A stretch of DNA of 64,000 bases from Haloterrigena sp. H1. GTDB taxonomy: Archaea; Halobacteriota; Halobacteria; Halobacteriales; Natrialbaceae. This document shows positions 54,826-62,410 of this stretch, one piece after another. Each line of letters starts with the position of its first letter. Position 1 is the stretch's first letter. Under the pieces are notes generated by a model that saw only the letters and a list, made by a program, of their open reading frames with translations, was not told the DNA's origin and did no database searches. A program made the position numbers and the translations under genes. The DNA is taken from positions 1,488,001 through 1,552,000 of the forward strand of contig NZ_SMZK01000001.1 in NCBI RefSeq assembly GCF_005938085.1, given 5' to 3'.

Positions 54826-55245
54826 TCAGGTATACTTCCCGACGAGGCTGCGAAGCTGTCCTTCCTGTTGCATGCCGACGAGCTGTTCGGCGGGCTGGCC
54901 GTCCGAAAACAGCACGAGCGTCGGGACACCACGGACGCCGTACTCCGCAGCGAGTTGCTGGTTGGCGTCGATGTCGACCTTCGCGACGGCCGCGTCGGTC
55001 TCGGCGGCGATCGTCTCGACGACTGGCTCGAGCATCTGACACGGGCCACACCAGTCGGCGTAGAAGTCGACGAGGACGACATCGTGTGTCGTGACAGTGT
55101 CGTCGAGTTCTGCCGAGCCGTGAATCGAAATCGGCTCCGTCGGACTCTCCTGTGCCGAATCTGTGGGTGCTTCGCCCGCCGCGCGGTCGCGAAGCTCCTC
55201 GAGTTTCCGTTGCCGAATCTCCTCGAGCGTTTGATCGTCGGTCAT
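54826..55245 (-). CDS. Thioredoxin, copy 2, with charged N-terminal extension
   Basis: A 139-residue protein. An N-terminal extension of about 40 residues (MTDDQTLEEIRQRKLEELRDRAA...PTDS) precedes the thioredoxin fold with VDFYADWCGPCQMLEP (Cys66, Cys69) and VPTLVLFSDG. The extension resembles a coiled helix of programmed-cell-death-5-like type. ATG 55243-55245 is set by TATA-like AAACAACTAAGG (55280-55269), about 29 bp upstream; further upstream CTGTATTGTG (55298-55289) is a half of the palindromic element. Confidence 0.9.
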   Translation of the reverse strand: MTDDQTLEEIRQRKLEELRDRAAGEAPTDSAQESPTEPISIHGSAELDDTVTTHDVVLVDFYADWCGPCQMLEPVVETIAAETDAAVAKVDIDANQQLAAEYGVRGVPTLVLFSDGQPAEQLVGMQQEGQLRSLVGKYT

Positions 55246-55371
55246 AGCCGCCGATACGGGATACATCGCCTTAGTTGTTTTGTGTGGTGGACACAATACA
55301 GCGCACGGAGGAGCGATAAGCGACGAGTGGAGACACCGTCGATTCGGGTGACGACCGATATCGGGAGCGAC

Positions 55372-55782
55372 CTACTCGTCGTGTTGGGCCGGCGAGCGTC
55401 CGTCACGGGCGGCCTCGTAGGTATCCTCGAACTCCTGAATCAGCATACCGATGCGAGCGTACCAGTCGTTGAGAAGTCGTTGCATGTCGGCTGCGAGGGC
55501 GTCCGGCTCGCGCACCCGATAGACGTAATAGTAGCCGCCGCTCTCGTAGTTCCGCTGTTCTTGGGTGACGAACCCGGTCTCGAGCAGCCGAGAGATCGAC
55601 CGATAGGCAGTCGACCGATCACGACCGATGCCGTCGGCGACGTCGTCGACCGTCAGCGGTTCGTCCGCAGTTACCAGCAGCCTGAACACGGTTCGATCGA
55701 GCTCTTTGAGCCCGTGGACACACTCGAGGAGGTCGATACACTGTAGCTCCTGGTCCAGATATTCGCTCACCGAATCGGTCAT
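55372..55782 (-). CDS. HTH regulator, paralogue 2 of the sulfur-island regulator
   Basis: A 136-residue TrmB-like winged-HTH protein equal in length to that at 31706: LLECVHGLKELDRTVFRLLVTADEPLTVDDVADGIGRDRSTAYRSISRLLETGFVTQEQRNYESGGYYYVY, then a C-terminal helix LLNDWYARIGMLIQEFEDTYE. The shared QC-x3-LLEC at the N-terminus has two cysteines that could sense thiol state. ATG 55780-55782, TATA-like ACTTTATTGG (55817-55808) about 28 bp upstream. Divergently the promoter contains a 20-bp palindrome (55828-55847), suggesting autoregulation. Confidence 0.88.
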   Translation of the reverse strand: MTDSVSEYLDQELQCIDLLECVHGLKELDRTVFRLLVTADEPLTVDDVADGIGRDRSTAYRSISRLLETGFVTQEQRNYESGGYYYVYRVREPDALAADMQRLLNDWYARIGMLIQEFEDTYEAARDGRSPAQHDE

Positions 55783-55807
55783 CGTTATCACTAGTAGGAC
55801 CCAATCA

Positions 55808-55847
55808 CCAATAAAGTTGTTCATAAAATGCACAATACTATGTGCAT
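55808..55847 (-). promoter_or_regulatory. Promoter and operator-like palindrome of HTH paralogue 2
   Basis: ATGCACA-N6-TGTGCAT, perfect 7-bp arms, at 55828-55847 just above TATA-like ACTTTATTGG (55817-55808). In the gene direction it includes GTATTGTGCAT, sharing TATTGTGCA with the element at 14054. A site for the regulator itself or a related protein is likely. Confidence 0.5.
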
Positions 55848-56015
55848 CTCGTCGGCACGAGACTCGGGTGCCAGTGATCCCCCAACTGCGCGAGACTATC
55901 AGTAAAACATCGCCTGTTGGCTTTCAATTCTGCCGTCGCCGCGTGCTCTCCCTTCGAAGCGAGCAAGCACCAGTGTCGAAAGAATTTTTCTTGGACGCCC
56001 CACTATCTCACACGA

Positions 56016-56576
56016 ATGGGACATCACACGTTCGACTCATCACGGGCTGACAAGCTAGAGCAGGCCGACCGACGGTATCGGTTCCTTTCGGCCGAAGAAC
56101 TGCTGTGGGCGCTCGAGCCCTCTTCGACCGACACCGTCGTCGACCTCGGCAGCGGCACCGGGTTCTACACCGACGTCGTCGCTCCACACGCGGGCGACGT
56201 GTACGCGGTCGACCTCCAGGAAGAGATGCACGACTACTATCGGGACAAAGGCACCCCCGAAAACGTCGACCTCGTCACGACCGGTGTGGGCGATCTGCCC
56301 TTCGAGGCCGACGCCGTCGACGCCGCGTTCTCGACGATGACCTACCACGAGTTCGCAAGTGACGACTCTCTCGACGAGATCCGCCGCGTCCTCACGCCCG
56401 GTGGCCGACTCGTCATCCTCGACTGGGCGGGGACCGGCTCCGGCGAGCACGGCCCGCCGGTCGACGAACGCTACACCGCCGATGACGCTGCAACCGCGCT
56501 TCGCGAGCACGGCTTTACCATCGAGCACGAAGCCGTCCGCCCGGAGACGTTCCTGCTGGTCGCGACGCTCGAGTAA
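56016..56576 (+). CDS. Class I SAM-dependent methyltransferase
   Basis: A 186-residue methyltransferase: VVDLGSGTGFYTDVVAPHAGDVYAVDLQEEM (SAM motif I and the Asp of motif II), VGDLPFEADAVDAAFSTMTYHEF and LTPGGRLVILDWAG. It looks like a UbiE/Methyltransf_11 type. Start ATG 56016 leads into MGHHTFDSSRADKLEQADRR, a sequence common to haloarchaeal members; upstream in-frame Met is not plausible. Divergent from HTH paralogue 2. Substrate unknown. Confidence 0.9.
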   Translation: MGHHTFDSSRADKLEQADRRYRFLSAEELLWALEPSSTDTVVDLGSGTGFYTDVVAPHAGDVYAVDLQEEMHDYYRDKGTPENVDLVTTGVGDLPFEADAVDAAFSTMTYHEFASDDSLDEIRRVLTPGGRLVILDWAGTGSGEHGPPVDERYTADDAATALREHGFTIEHEAVRPETFLLVATLE

Positions 56577-57006
56577 GATCGAACACCGACCGATCGCCCG
56601 TCCGGCCGGAGGGTCGTCCCCGCGGTGGTGGTACTGTTGTTTACCCTCGGCTTCGAGTGCGTTGAAGCCAAGCAAGCCGACAGTACACAGTCGGTGGATG
56701 ACGACGGGGCGTCACTTCTTGCCGATCAGGGTCGCCGTGGTCGGCCACCAGTCTTCGCCCACACACCACACCTCGAGTTGCTGTGTCGACTCGGCCATGG
56801 CCGATCGATCGTGCGCCTCGTGCATGTAGGTGCGTATCAGAACTGTTCGTCGCCACCGACGACGTAGTTGTGTGGTGGTATCATAGAACCACTCCATACC
56901 TACTGTGGAGGCGTCTTGGCTCGATAAGTACAGGTGAATAAGTAAGCAGTCACCCGTAATCTGTTAATCATAAAGGTTTTTGCTCCTACAGTTTAGAAGA
57001 TAAACT
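56577..57006. other. Gene-free region
   Basis: No supported gene. Frames of 60-80 residues on either strand have no recognisable features. The final 100 bp (56900-57000) are AT-rich with a TATA-like TAAAGGTTTTTG near 56970, fitting the small gene that follows. Confidence 0.5.
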
Positions 57007-57270
57007 ATGGATCGGCTCTCGACTATTTTGGTGTACGTACTCGTTGGCTTCCCTATTTTCTTCGTTGCTATCTTTCTCCTCTCATTCGGCCCACTGGGTT
57101 TGTTCTTGTTCGTATTTCTCATCCTGATCATAATGGCGATTTTGTCGTGGAACGATCCTGACGAACCACCGGCTCGGACGAATTGTTCTAAATGCGGTGC
57201 ACCGAACGAACTAGACCGAGATCGATGTAAGCACTGCAATTCATCGCTTGAGACAACCGATAGCAACTGA
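57007..57270 (+). CDS. Small membrane protein with C-terminal zinc ribbon
   Basis: An 87-residue protein with two hydrophobic helices (LSTILVYVLVGFPIFFVAIFLLSF; LGLFLFVFLILIIMAILSW), then NCSKCGAPNELDRDRCKHCNSSL, a zinc-ribbon-like two-CxxC motif. Lower GC than neighbours. Such membrane/zinc-ribbon proteins are common in haloarchaea; function unknown. TATA-like sequence at about 56970-56977. Confidence 0.72.
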   Translation: MDRLSTILVYVLVGFPIFFVAIFLLSFGPLGLFLFVFLILIIMAILSWNDPDEPPARTNCSKCGAPNELDRDRCKHCNSSLETTDSN

Positions 57271-57380
57271 CCATCTCCTTACTTTCCAATCACCACCCAG
57301 CGGTCAGTAAGCAGATCTACTTACCGACCAATTCACCGTCGATATTCACTTGTCTGAACTGTCCTTTCCACCGTCCTCAC

Positions 57381-57452
57381 GGTTACCAACTGGTAACCCG
57401 GTGACGGACGCGTTGGCTTGTGTTTATAGTCACCCACTGGTAACGGGGTGAC
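57381..57452 (+). promoter_or_regulatory. Paired palindromes and direct repeat around the TATA box of the TrxB-like gene
   Basis: Upstream palindrome GGTTACC-AACT-GGTAACC (57381-57398) and downstream GTCACCC-N10-GGGTGAC (57429-57452) flank TATA-like GTTTATAGT (57422-57430). ACTGGTAACCCGGTGAC (57389-57405) recurs as ACTGGTAACGGGGTGAC (57436-57452), 15 of 17 identical, 47 bp apart. This looks like a two-site operator. Confidence 0.55.
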
Positions 57453-57453
57453 A

Positions 57454-57459
57454 GGAGGT
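57454..57459 (+). promoter_or_regulatory. Ribosome binding site of the TrxB-like gene
   Basis: GGAGGT, six bases ahead of ATG 57466, which decides this start over the upstream Met at 57448. Confidence 0.65.
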
Positions 57460-57465
57460 AATCTG

Positions 57466-58494
57466 ATGTCTACTGATCCATCCACGTCCCACGACTACGA
57501 GGTCGCCGTCGTCGGCGGCGGCCCGGCCGGTCTGACGAGCGCACTGTATACGACGCGACTCGGGCACGAAACCGCCGTCTTCGATCGCGGTGGCGGTCGT
57601 GCCGCGATGATGCAAGAGACCCACAACGTCATCGGCGTTCCCGAATCGGTATCGGGCAACGAATTCCTCCAGACCGCCATCGAGCAGATCAAATCCTACG
57701 GCGCCGACTACCGCACGGAGTTCGTGACCGGCATCGACCGCCGCGACGACGGCGCGTTCGAACTCGAGACGGCTGACGAAACCGTCACCGCCGAAGCTGT
57801 CGTACTCGCGACCGGCTTTGCCGACGGTCGGCCCGACCCACCGCTGCCCCGGACCGGCCGTGGCCTCCACTACTGTCTGCACTGCGATGCGTACATGTTC
57901 GTCGACGAACCGGTGTACGTGATGGGCCACGACGACAGCGCCGCCATCGTCGCGATGATCATGCTCAACTACACCGACGATGTCGACGTCCTGTTGCGCG
58001 GCGACGAGCCTACCTGGAGCGACGACACGGCGGCCCAGCTCGAGGGCCACCCAGTCGACATCGTCGAGGCGGAGGTCACCGGCATTCAGAACGGTGACGA
58101 CGGCTGGCTCGAGGCCATCGAGTTCGACGATGGCTCCGTCCGCGAGTACAAAGGCGGCTTCGCGATGTACGGCTCCGAGTACAACAACGAACTGGCAACG
58201 TCGCTCGGCGCGGAATTGAACGACGACGGCACGGTCGCCGTCGACGACCACGGCCGGACGTCGATCGACGGCCTGTACGCCGTCGGCGATCTGACGCCGG
58301 GCCACAACCAGGTCCCCGTCGCGATGGGCCAGGGGGCACAGGCCGGCATCGCGATCCATATGAGCCTGCGCGAGTTCCCGAAATCGCTCGCGGAACTCGA
58401 GGGTGAGGGTGCAGTCGGGCCACAGGACGTCCCCGGGATCGCGCCCGACCTGCGCCAGCAGGCCAACGAGCACTCGTCGGCCGAAGGCGACTGA
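57466..58494 (+). CDS. TrxB-like FAD/NAD(P)H oxidoreductase with CLHC pair
   Basis: A 342-residue flavoprotein of the thioredoxin-reductase family. FAD motif VAVVGGGPAGLTSALYTTRL (14-33), redox-type pair CLHC (Cys137, Cys140) in GLHYCLHCDAYMF, NAD(P) motif VYVMGHDDSAAIVAMIML (altered: GHDDSA rather than GxGxxA), and a C-terminal FAD motif GLYAVGDLTPGHNQVPVAMGQGAQAGIA. It could reduce a thioredoxin-like protein, or act without nicotinamide as some ferredoxin-type TrxBs do. Promoter has a two-site operator. Confidence 0.88.
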   Translation: MSTDPSTSHDYEVAVVGGGPAGLTSALYTTRLGHETAVFDRGGGRAAMMQETHNVIGVPESVSGNEFLQTAIEQIKSYGADYRTEFVTGIDRRDDGAFELETADETVTAEAVVLATGFADGRPDPPLPRTGRGLHYCLHCDAYMFVDEPVYVMGHDDSAAIVAMIMLNYTDDVDVLLRGDEPTWSDDTAAQLEGHPVDIVEAEVTGIQNGDDGWLEAIEFDDGSVREYKGGFAMYGSEYNNELATSLGAELNDDGTVAVDDHGRTSIDGLYAVGDLTPGHNQVPVAMGQGAQAGIAIHMSLREFPKSLAELEGEGAVGPQDVPGIAPDLRQQANEHSSAEGD

Positions 58495-58549
58495 GCCGGT
58501 CTCCGGCCTCGATTCCCCGGCACAACCGAAAGCCGGTTGCGGGTGCGTC

Positions 58550-58629
58550 ATACGGTCTGCTGTACCGATGTACCGGTGCAACCGCAGGACGGTCGCGGTT
58601 GCACCGGAACTGACTGACAGGAGTCCGTA
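58550..58629. repeat. Dispersed nested palindrome, copy 7
   Basis: An 80-bp copy: ends ATACGGTCTGCTGT and ACAGGAGTCCGTA; perfect inner stem CCGGTGCAACCGC with GCGGTTGCACCGG. It lies 56 bp after the TrxB-like stop. Confidence 0.85.
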
Positions 58630-58765
58630 GCAGTAACTGCTGACTGTTTCAGGTTTTCGTACGCGCTTTCGTATTGGAGCGGCCGACGGATTGTGAATCC
58701 GAGGCGCGGAACCACGTCTCTTTAGGGAGGTGACGAGTAACGGTGATCCAGTGGTGCATGAGAGT

Positions 58766-59296
58766 ATGAGACACGGGACACATGACCGGAGCGAGGAGGC
58801 CACGTTGGACCACTATATCACCGCAGAGGAGCATCTGCCCGACGAGGAGTGTACGGAGACGACGCTGCAGATCACCGACGCCGAGACCAAGCGAATCTTC
58901 GAGGCACGCGTCCGGATCGCTCGCGAGCCCGACGAGCTAACCGATCCACAGCGGCTGACGGTCGTGACCGGCCCACACGAGACTGTCAGCAAAGAGTGGT
59001 ACGTCGAACTCATAGACGAGATCGACGCGGCAGGGATCAACGAGGATCTCCTGCGGCGACTCGCACGCGAGCAGGAAACGACCTCGAACATCGTCAACAC
59101 CCGCTCCGACGACCTCAGGGTGGTACTCACCTACCTCGTCGAGTCCGGTCAGTACGAATCGACCGCCGAGGCGCTCCGCGAACTCGCCTTCGAGCAGCTT
59201 GCGGAGCACAACCCCGCGCTGCTGGAGGCGTACGACGCCGTCCGCACCGAGTTCGAGGCCGACCCGCTCCGGCGTGCGCTGATGGACCAGGAGTAG
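58766..59296 (+). CDS. Haloarchaeal protein of unknown function in the UbiD operon
   Basis: A 176-residue acidic, helical protein (MRHGTHDRSEEATLDHYITAEEHLPDEECTETTLQITDAETKRIFEARVRIAREPDELTDPQRLTVVTG). No family recognised; the C-terminal part (VLTYLVESGQYESTAEALRELAFEQLAEHNPALLEAYDAV) resembles a ribbon-helix-helix or oligomerisation region. Start uncertain: GGAGGTGA at 58726-58733 with in-frame GTG 58751 or ATG 58766. The stop lies two bases before the UbiD start, so it is in the same operon. Confidence 0.7.
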   Translation: MRHGTHDRSEEATLDHYITAEEHLPDEECTETTLQITDAETKRIFEARVRIAREPDELTDPQRLTVVTGPHETVSKEWYVELIDEIDAAGINEDLLRRLAREQETTSNIVNTRSDDLRVVLTYLVESGQYESTAEALRELAFEQLAEHNPALLEAYDAVRTEFEADPLRRALMDQE

Positions 59297-59298
59297 TC

Positions 59299-60813
59299 AT
59301 GGCAGCCGATTCGTTTCGCGACTATCTCCGGCTGTTAGCCGACAACGACGCGCTCGTCACGTTCGACGAGCCGGTGTCGTGGGACCTCGAGGCGAGCGCG
59401 ATCACGATGCTCGCCAACCGGACCGACGGCGAGGTCCCCCTGTTCGAGTCGGTCGGGGCAACCGACGGCGACGCAGCGCTCGTCGGTGATCCGTACCGCG
59501 GGCCACGGAGTCGGCCGTGGGATCACCTCGCGCAGGCGTTCGGGCTGTCGGCCGGTCTGTCCGGGGCCGCCTACTACGACGCGGTCGTCGACCGCCTTCG
59601 CTCGCCCCGCGAGCCACGGCTCGTCGACCCCGAACGTGCTCCCTGCAAGGACGTCGTCCACACCGGCGGCGAGGTCGACCTCCTCTCGTTTCCCTGGCCC
59701 TACGTGCATCGAAGCGACGGCGGCCGGTACTCGAACCTGCACACCATCGTCGCGCCGGACCCGGAGACGGAGTGGGGCCGCTGGTCGAGCCACCGGATGA
59801 TGCTCCACGACGATGCACTCGCCAGCCTGCTGTTTCTGGCGGGTGAACAGGTTCCGAACCGCTATTATTACGAGTACGAACCGCGAGACGAGCCGATGCC
59901 GGTGGCGGCCGTCGTCGGTGCGGAACCGGCCGTCCAGTGCAGCACGGAGATGTGGATTCCGACGGGTCGAAGCGAGGCGGCCTTCGCTGGTGGCCTGAAA
60001 GACCGATCGGTCGACCTCGTTGCCTGCGAGACGAACGACCTGTACGTCCCGGCGACGGCGGAACTTGTCATCGAAGGACACGTGCTCCCGAACGAACGCC
60101 TCGATGAGGGCCCCTTCGGCGACTATTTCGGTTACATGAACGGTCCGCGACGGTCGATGCCCGTGTTCGCCGTCGACGCGATTACCCACCGGACCGAACC
60201 GCAGGTCCCGTTTTGCGTCGAAGGGACCGGCGTCGGCTACGGCCAGAACTCGAGCAGCACGCTCCAGACGGCCGCTGCCGGCCCCGATGCGACGCTTGGT
60301 CTGCAGGCGGCCGGCTTCGACGTCGACGCCGCTGTGCCGTGGCGCTTTACCTCCCGAACCGTCTGGGTGATCGCGACGGAACGGTCGTATCCCGGCGTCC
60401 TCCACGAGCTGGCGAACTTCGTGTTTACCACCTGGGGCATGCTGCACATCGATTTCTTCGTGTTCGTGGATGCGACGGTCGACGCACACGACCCACGGGC
60501 TGTCCTGTCGGCGATCGCGCTCAACGCCGACCCGGACACGGACTTCCACCAGTTCGGCGTCGAGCGGATGCCGAAAGTCCCGCTCAACATCTATCAGACC
60601 CCCGACGAGAAAGGCAGCGCCGACGTCGGCACCTCGAAAGCCAAGACCGCGAAAGCCTACATCGATGCGACCAGCGACCGACCGGCGGACGACGACGCCG
60701 AAACGGAAACGGAGTCGCTACGCGCACGCGCACAGCAACTTCTCGTCGACGCGGGCGTCTCGCCGGAGCCGTTCGATCTCCTCGAGCAGCGCCAGTACGG
60801 GGGTGGCGACTGA
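59299..60813 (+). CDS. UbiD-family decarboxylase
   Basis: A 504-residue UbiD-type enzyme (prenylated-FMN-dependent (de)carboxylase). Seen: YSNLHTIVAPDPETEWGRWSSHRMMLHDD (with the conserved Arg), PTGRSEAAFAGGLKDRSVDLVACETNDLYVPATAELVIEGHVLPNERLDEGPFGDYFGYMNG (E and the EGPFGD motif). The family acts on aromatic or unsaturated acids. Second of three genes with close spacing; the following gene encodes a divergent UbiD paralogue. Confidence 0.92.
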   Translation: MAADSFRDYLRLLADNDALVTFDEPVSWDLEASAITMLANRTDGEVPLFESVGATDGDAALVGDPYRGPRSRPWDHLAQAFGLSAGLSGAAYYDAVVDRLRSPREPRLVDPERAPCKDVVHTGGEVDLLSFPWPYVHRSDGGRYSNLHTIVAPDPETEWGRWSSHRMMLHDDALASLLFLAGEQVPNRYYYEYEPRDEPMPVAAVVGAEPAVQCSTEMWIPTGRSEAAFAGGLKDRSVDLVACETNDLYVPATAELVIEGHVLPNERLDEGPFGDYFGYMNGPRRSMPVFAVDAITHRTEPQVPFCVEGTGVGYGQNSSSTLQTAAAGPDATLGLQAAGFDVDAAVPWRFTSRTVWVIATERSYPGVLHELANFVFTTWGMLHIDFFVFVDATVDAHDPRAVLSAIALNADPDTDFHQFGVERMPKVPLNIYQTPDEKGSADVGTSKAKTAKAYIDATSDRPADDDAETETESLRARAQQLLVDAGVSPEPFDLLEQRQYGGGD

Positions 60814-60815
60814 CT

Positions 60816-62222
60816 ATGATCCCGTTCGCGCAGTACCTGCGTGGCCTCGACGGCGACGACGACCTGCTGATCCTCGCGGACGACGAACTCGCCGACCTTC
60901 CGCCCGATGTCGTCGCGGCCGAAGCGCTCCGCGCGAGCGGGCCGGCGATCCGATACGATCGGGCCGACGGCGTCGATCTCGCGAGCGGCGCGTTCAGCGG
61001 CCCTGATGGGATGCAGCGGCGAGACGCACAGCCGTGGTCGCGACTGGCGCTCGGGCTCGGTCTGGATCCTGACGGCTCGTTCGTCTCCATACTCGAGACG
61101 ATCACGGGCCTCGGGCCGGCCGGCGAGACTGACGGTCCAACGTACGACCGACAGGCCGCGTCGCGGACCCTCGACGGCGTGCAGGCGCTGGCGTTGCCAC
61201 AGGGCGCTGACGACGTCTGGCCTGTGCTGACGCTGGGTGTCGCATCGATAGCGACGGCCGATGGCACACACTGGGCACCGATCCACGGATCGGTCGTTGG
61301 CGAGGAGACGCTCAGAGTCCGGACGCCCGCAGCCCTGGCCGGGCTTGGAGACGGCGACGAGACGATTTCGATCGCCCTCGGTGTGCCGCCCGCCGCCATC
61401 ACGGCCGCCTACCTGCTCGCCGTGACCGACAATCTCGCAGTGCCGATCCAGGCCTGTGGCGTCGCCGACGACGTCCCGCTCGTTCCCACGAACGGTGGCC
61501 TCGTACCGAGCGCAACCGAGGTCGTCATCGAGACGACGGTTGCCGACCGCAACCCCGACTTCCAGTCGGACCGGCGCGAAGCGTGGGAACACTGCCTCGA
61601 GAGCACGCCGCTGGCGCTGTCCGTCGAGCGGGTGCTCGCGACCGACGAGCCGGTCGTGCCGTTTTCGCCCGCCGGGCAGCCTCTGGCGGACGATCTCCAG
61701 CTGACGGGTGTGACGACGGCGGCGACGCTGTCCCACCGCGTCAACAACTACTGGGGGATCTCGCCCGTGGAGTGGGTCCTGCTACCTGCAGAGGCTGAAC
61801 TCGGTATCTGTGTCGTCGCCACCGATGTCCTCTATGCGGGTTTCGAGTGGCAACTCGCGAACATTCTCTTTACGTTCTCATCCTTGTTCGATACCGTCAT
61901 TATCGTCGACGAAGACGTCGCACCGACGGATCTCGGCCGCGTCCTCGGTGACATCTGGGTGAAAGCACACCCCTCGCGGGACTGGATCTTCAGCGACGCG
62001 TCCGCGCCGGCGGCACAGCGCCCCCGGTACCGACAGGACGGCGAGACCGGCTCCCGGTTGTACGTCAATGCGGCCTGGGACCCGCGCTGGGAGGACTCCT
62101 ATATCGCGCCGCGGGTCACGTTCGAAACGTCGTTTCCGCCGGCCGTTCGTGAGGTCGCACGAACGGCGTGGTGGACACGCCACGATGACAACAGTGATGG
62201 AGACGATCACGGCGAGCGGTGA
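60816..62222 (+). CDS. Divergent UbiD-like protein lacking the EGPFGD motif
   Basis: A 468-residue protein similar in layout to UbiD: SASAPAAQRPRYRQDGETGSRLY replaces the C-terminal part, while the middle has LVPSATEVVIETTVADRNPDFQSDRREAWEHCLES in place of the catalytic EGP(F/Y)GD region. The Glu-Arg-Glu set of UbiD enzymes therefore seems incomplete, suggesting a non-catalytic or structural subunit that pairs with the upstream UbiD. Start ATG 60816 lies two bases after the upstream stop. Confidence 0.75.
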   Translation: MIPFAQYLRGLDGDDDLLILADDELADLPPDVVAAEALRASGPAIRYDRADGVDLASGAFSGPDGMQRRDAQPWSRLALGLGLDPDGSFVSILETITGLGPAGETDGPTYDRQAASRTLDGVQALALPQGADDVWPVLTLGVASIATADGTHWAPIHGSVVGEETLRVRTPAALAGLGDGDETISIALGVPPAAITAAYLLAVTDNLAVPIQACGVADDVPLVPTNGGLVPSATEVVIETTVADRNPDFQSDRREAWEHCLESTPLALSVERVLATDEPVVPFSPAGQPLADDLQLTGVTTAATLSHRVNNYWGISPVEWVLLPAEAELGICVVATDVLYAGFEWQLANILFTFSSLFDTVIIVDEDVAPTDLGRVLGDIWVKAHPSRDWIFSDASAPAAQRPRYRQDGETGSRLYVNAAWDPRWEDSYIAPRVTFETSFPPAVREVARTAWWTRHDDNSDGDDHGER

Positions 62223-62410
62223 ATGATAGTACCAGCCACAGTACCCATATCAAACACATATTAAATAGTATGATACGTAAACACTACCGTTTACGCATCA
62301 CGGGGGCGGAATAGAACGAGCGTATTCTAATAACATATTCAATATTCGTCTATTTTCTTCGCAGAATTTACCAGTGGCATTATATAGGGGAACGATATCC
62401 GGGTTGGTGT
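62223..62410. promoter_or_regulatory. AT-rich promoter region of the acyl-CoA synthetase gene
   Basis: Strongly AT-rich (62225-62395) with TATA box ATTATATAGG (62377-62386) about 28 bp before ATG 62411, so the mRNA is leaderless. Confidence 0.65.

Noticed and set aside
56625..56867. 80-codon frame after the methyltransferase
   Set aside because: No motif, overlaps equally open frames on the other strand, and no promoter.
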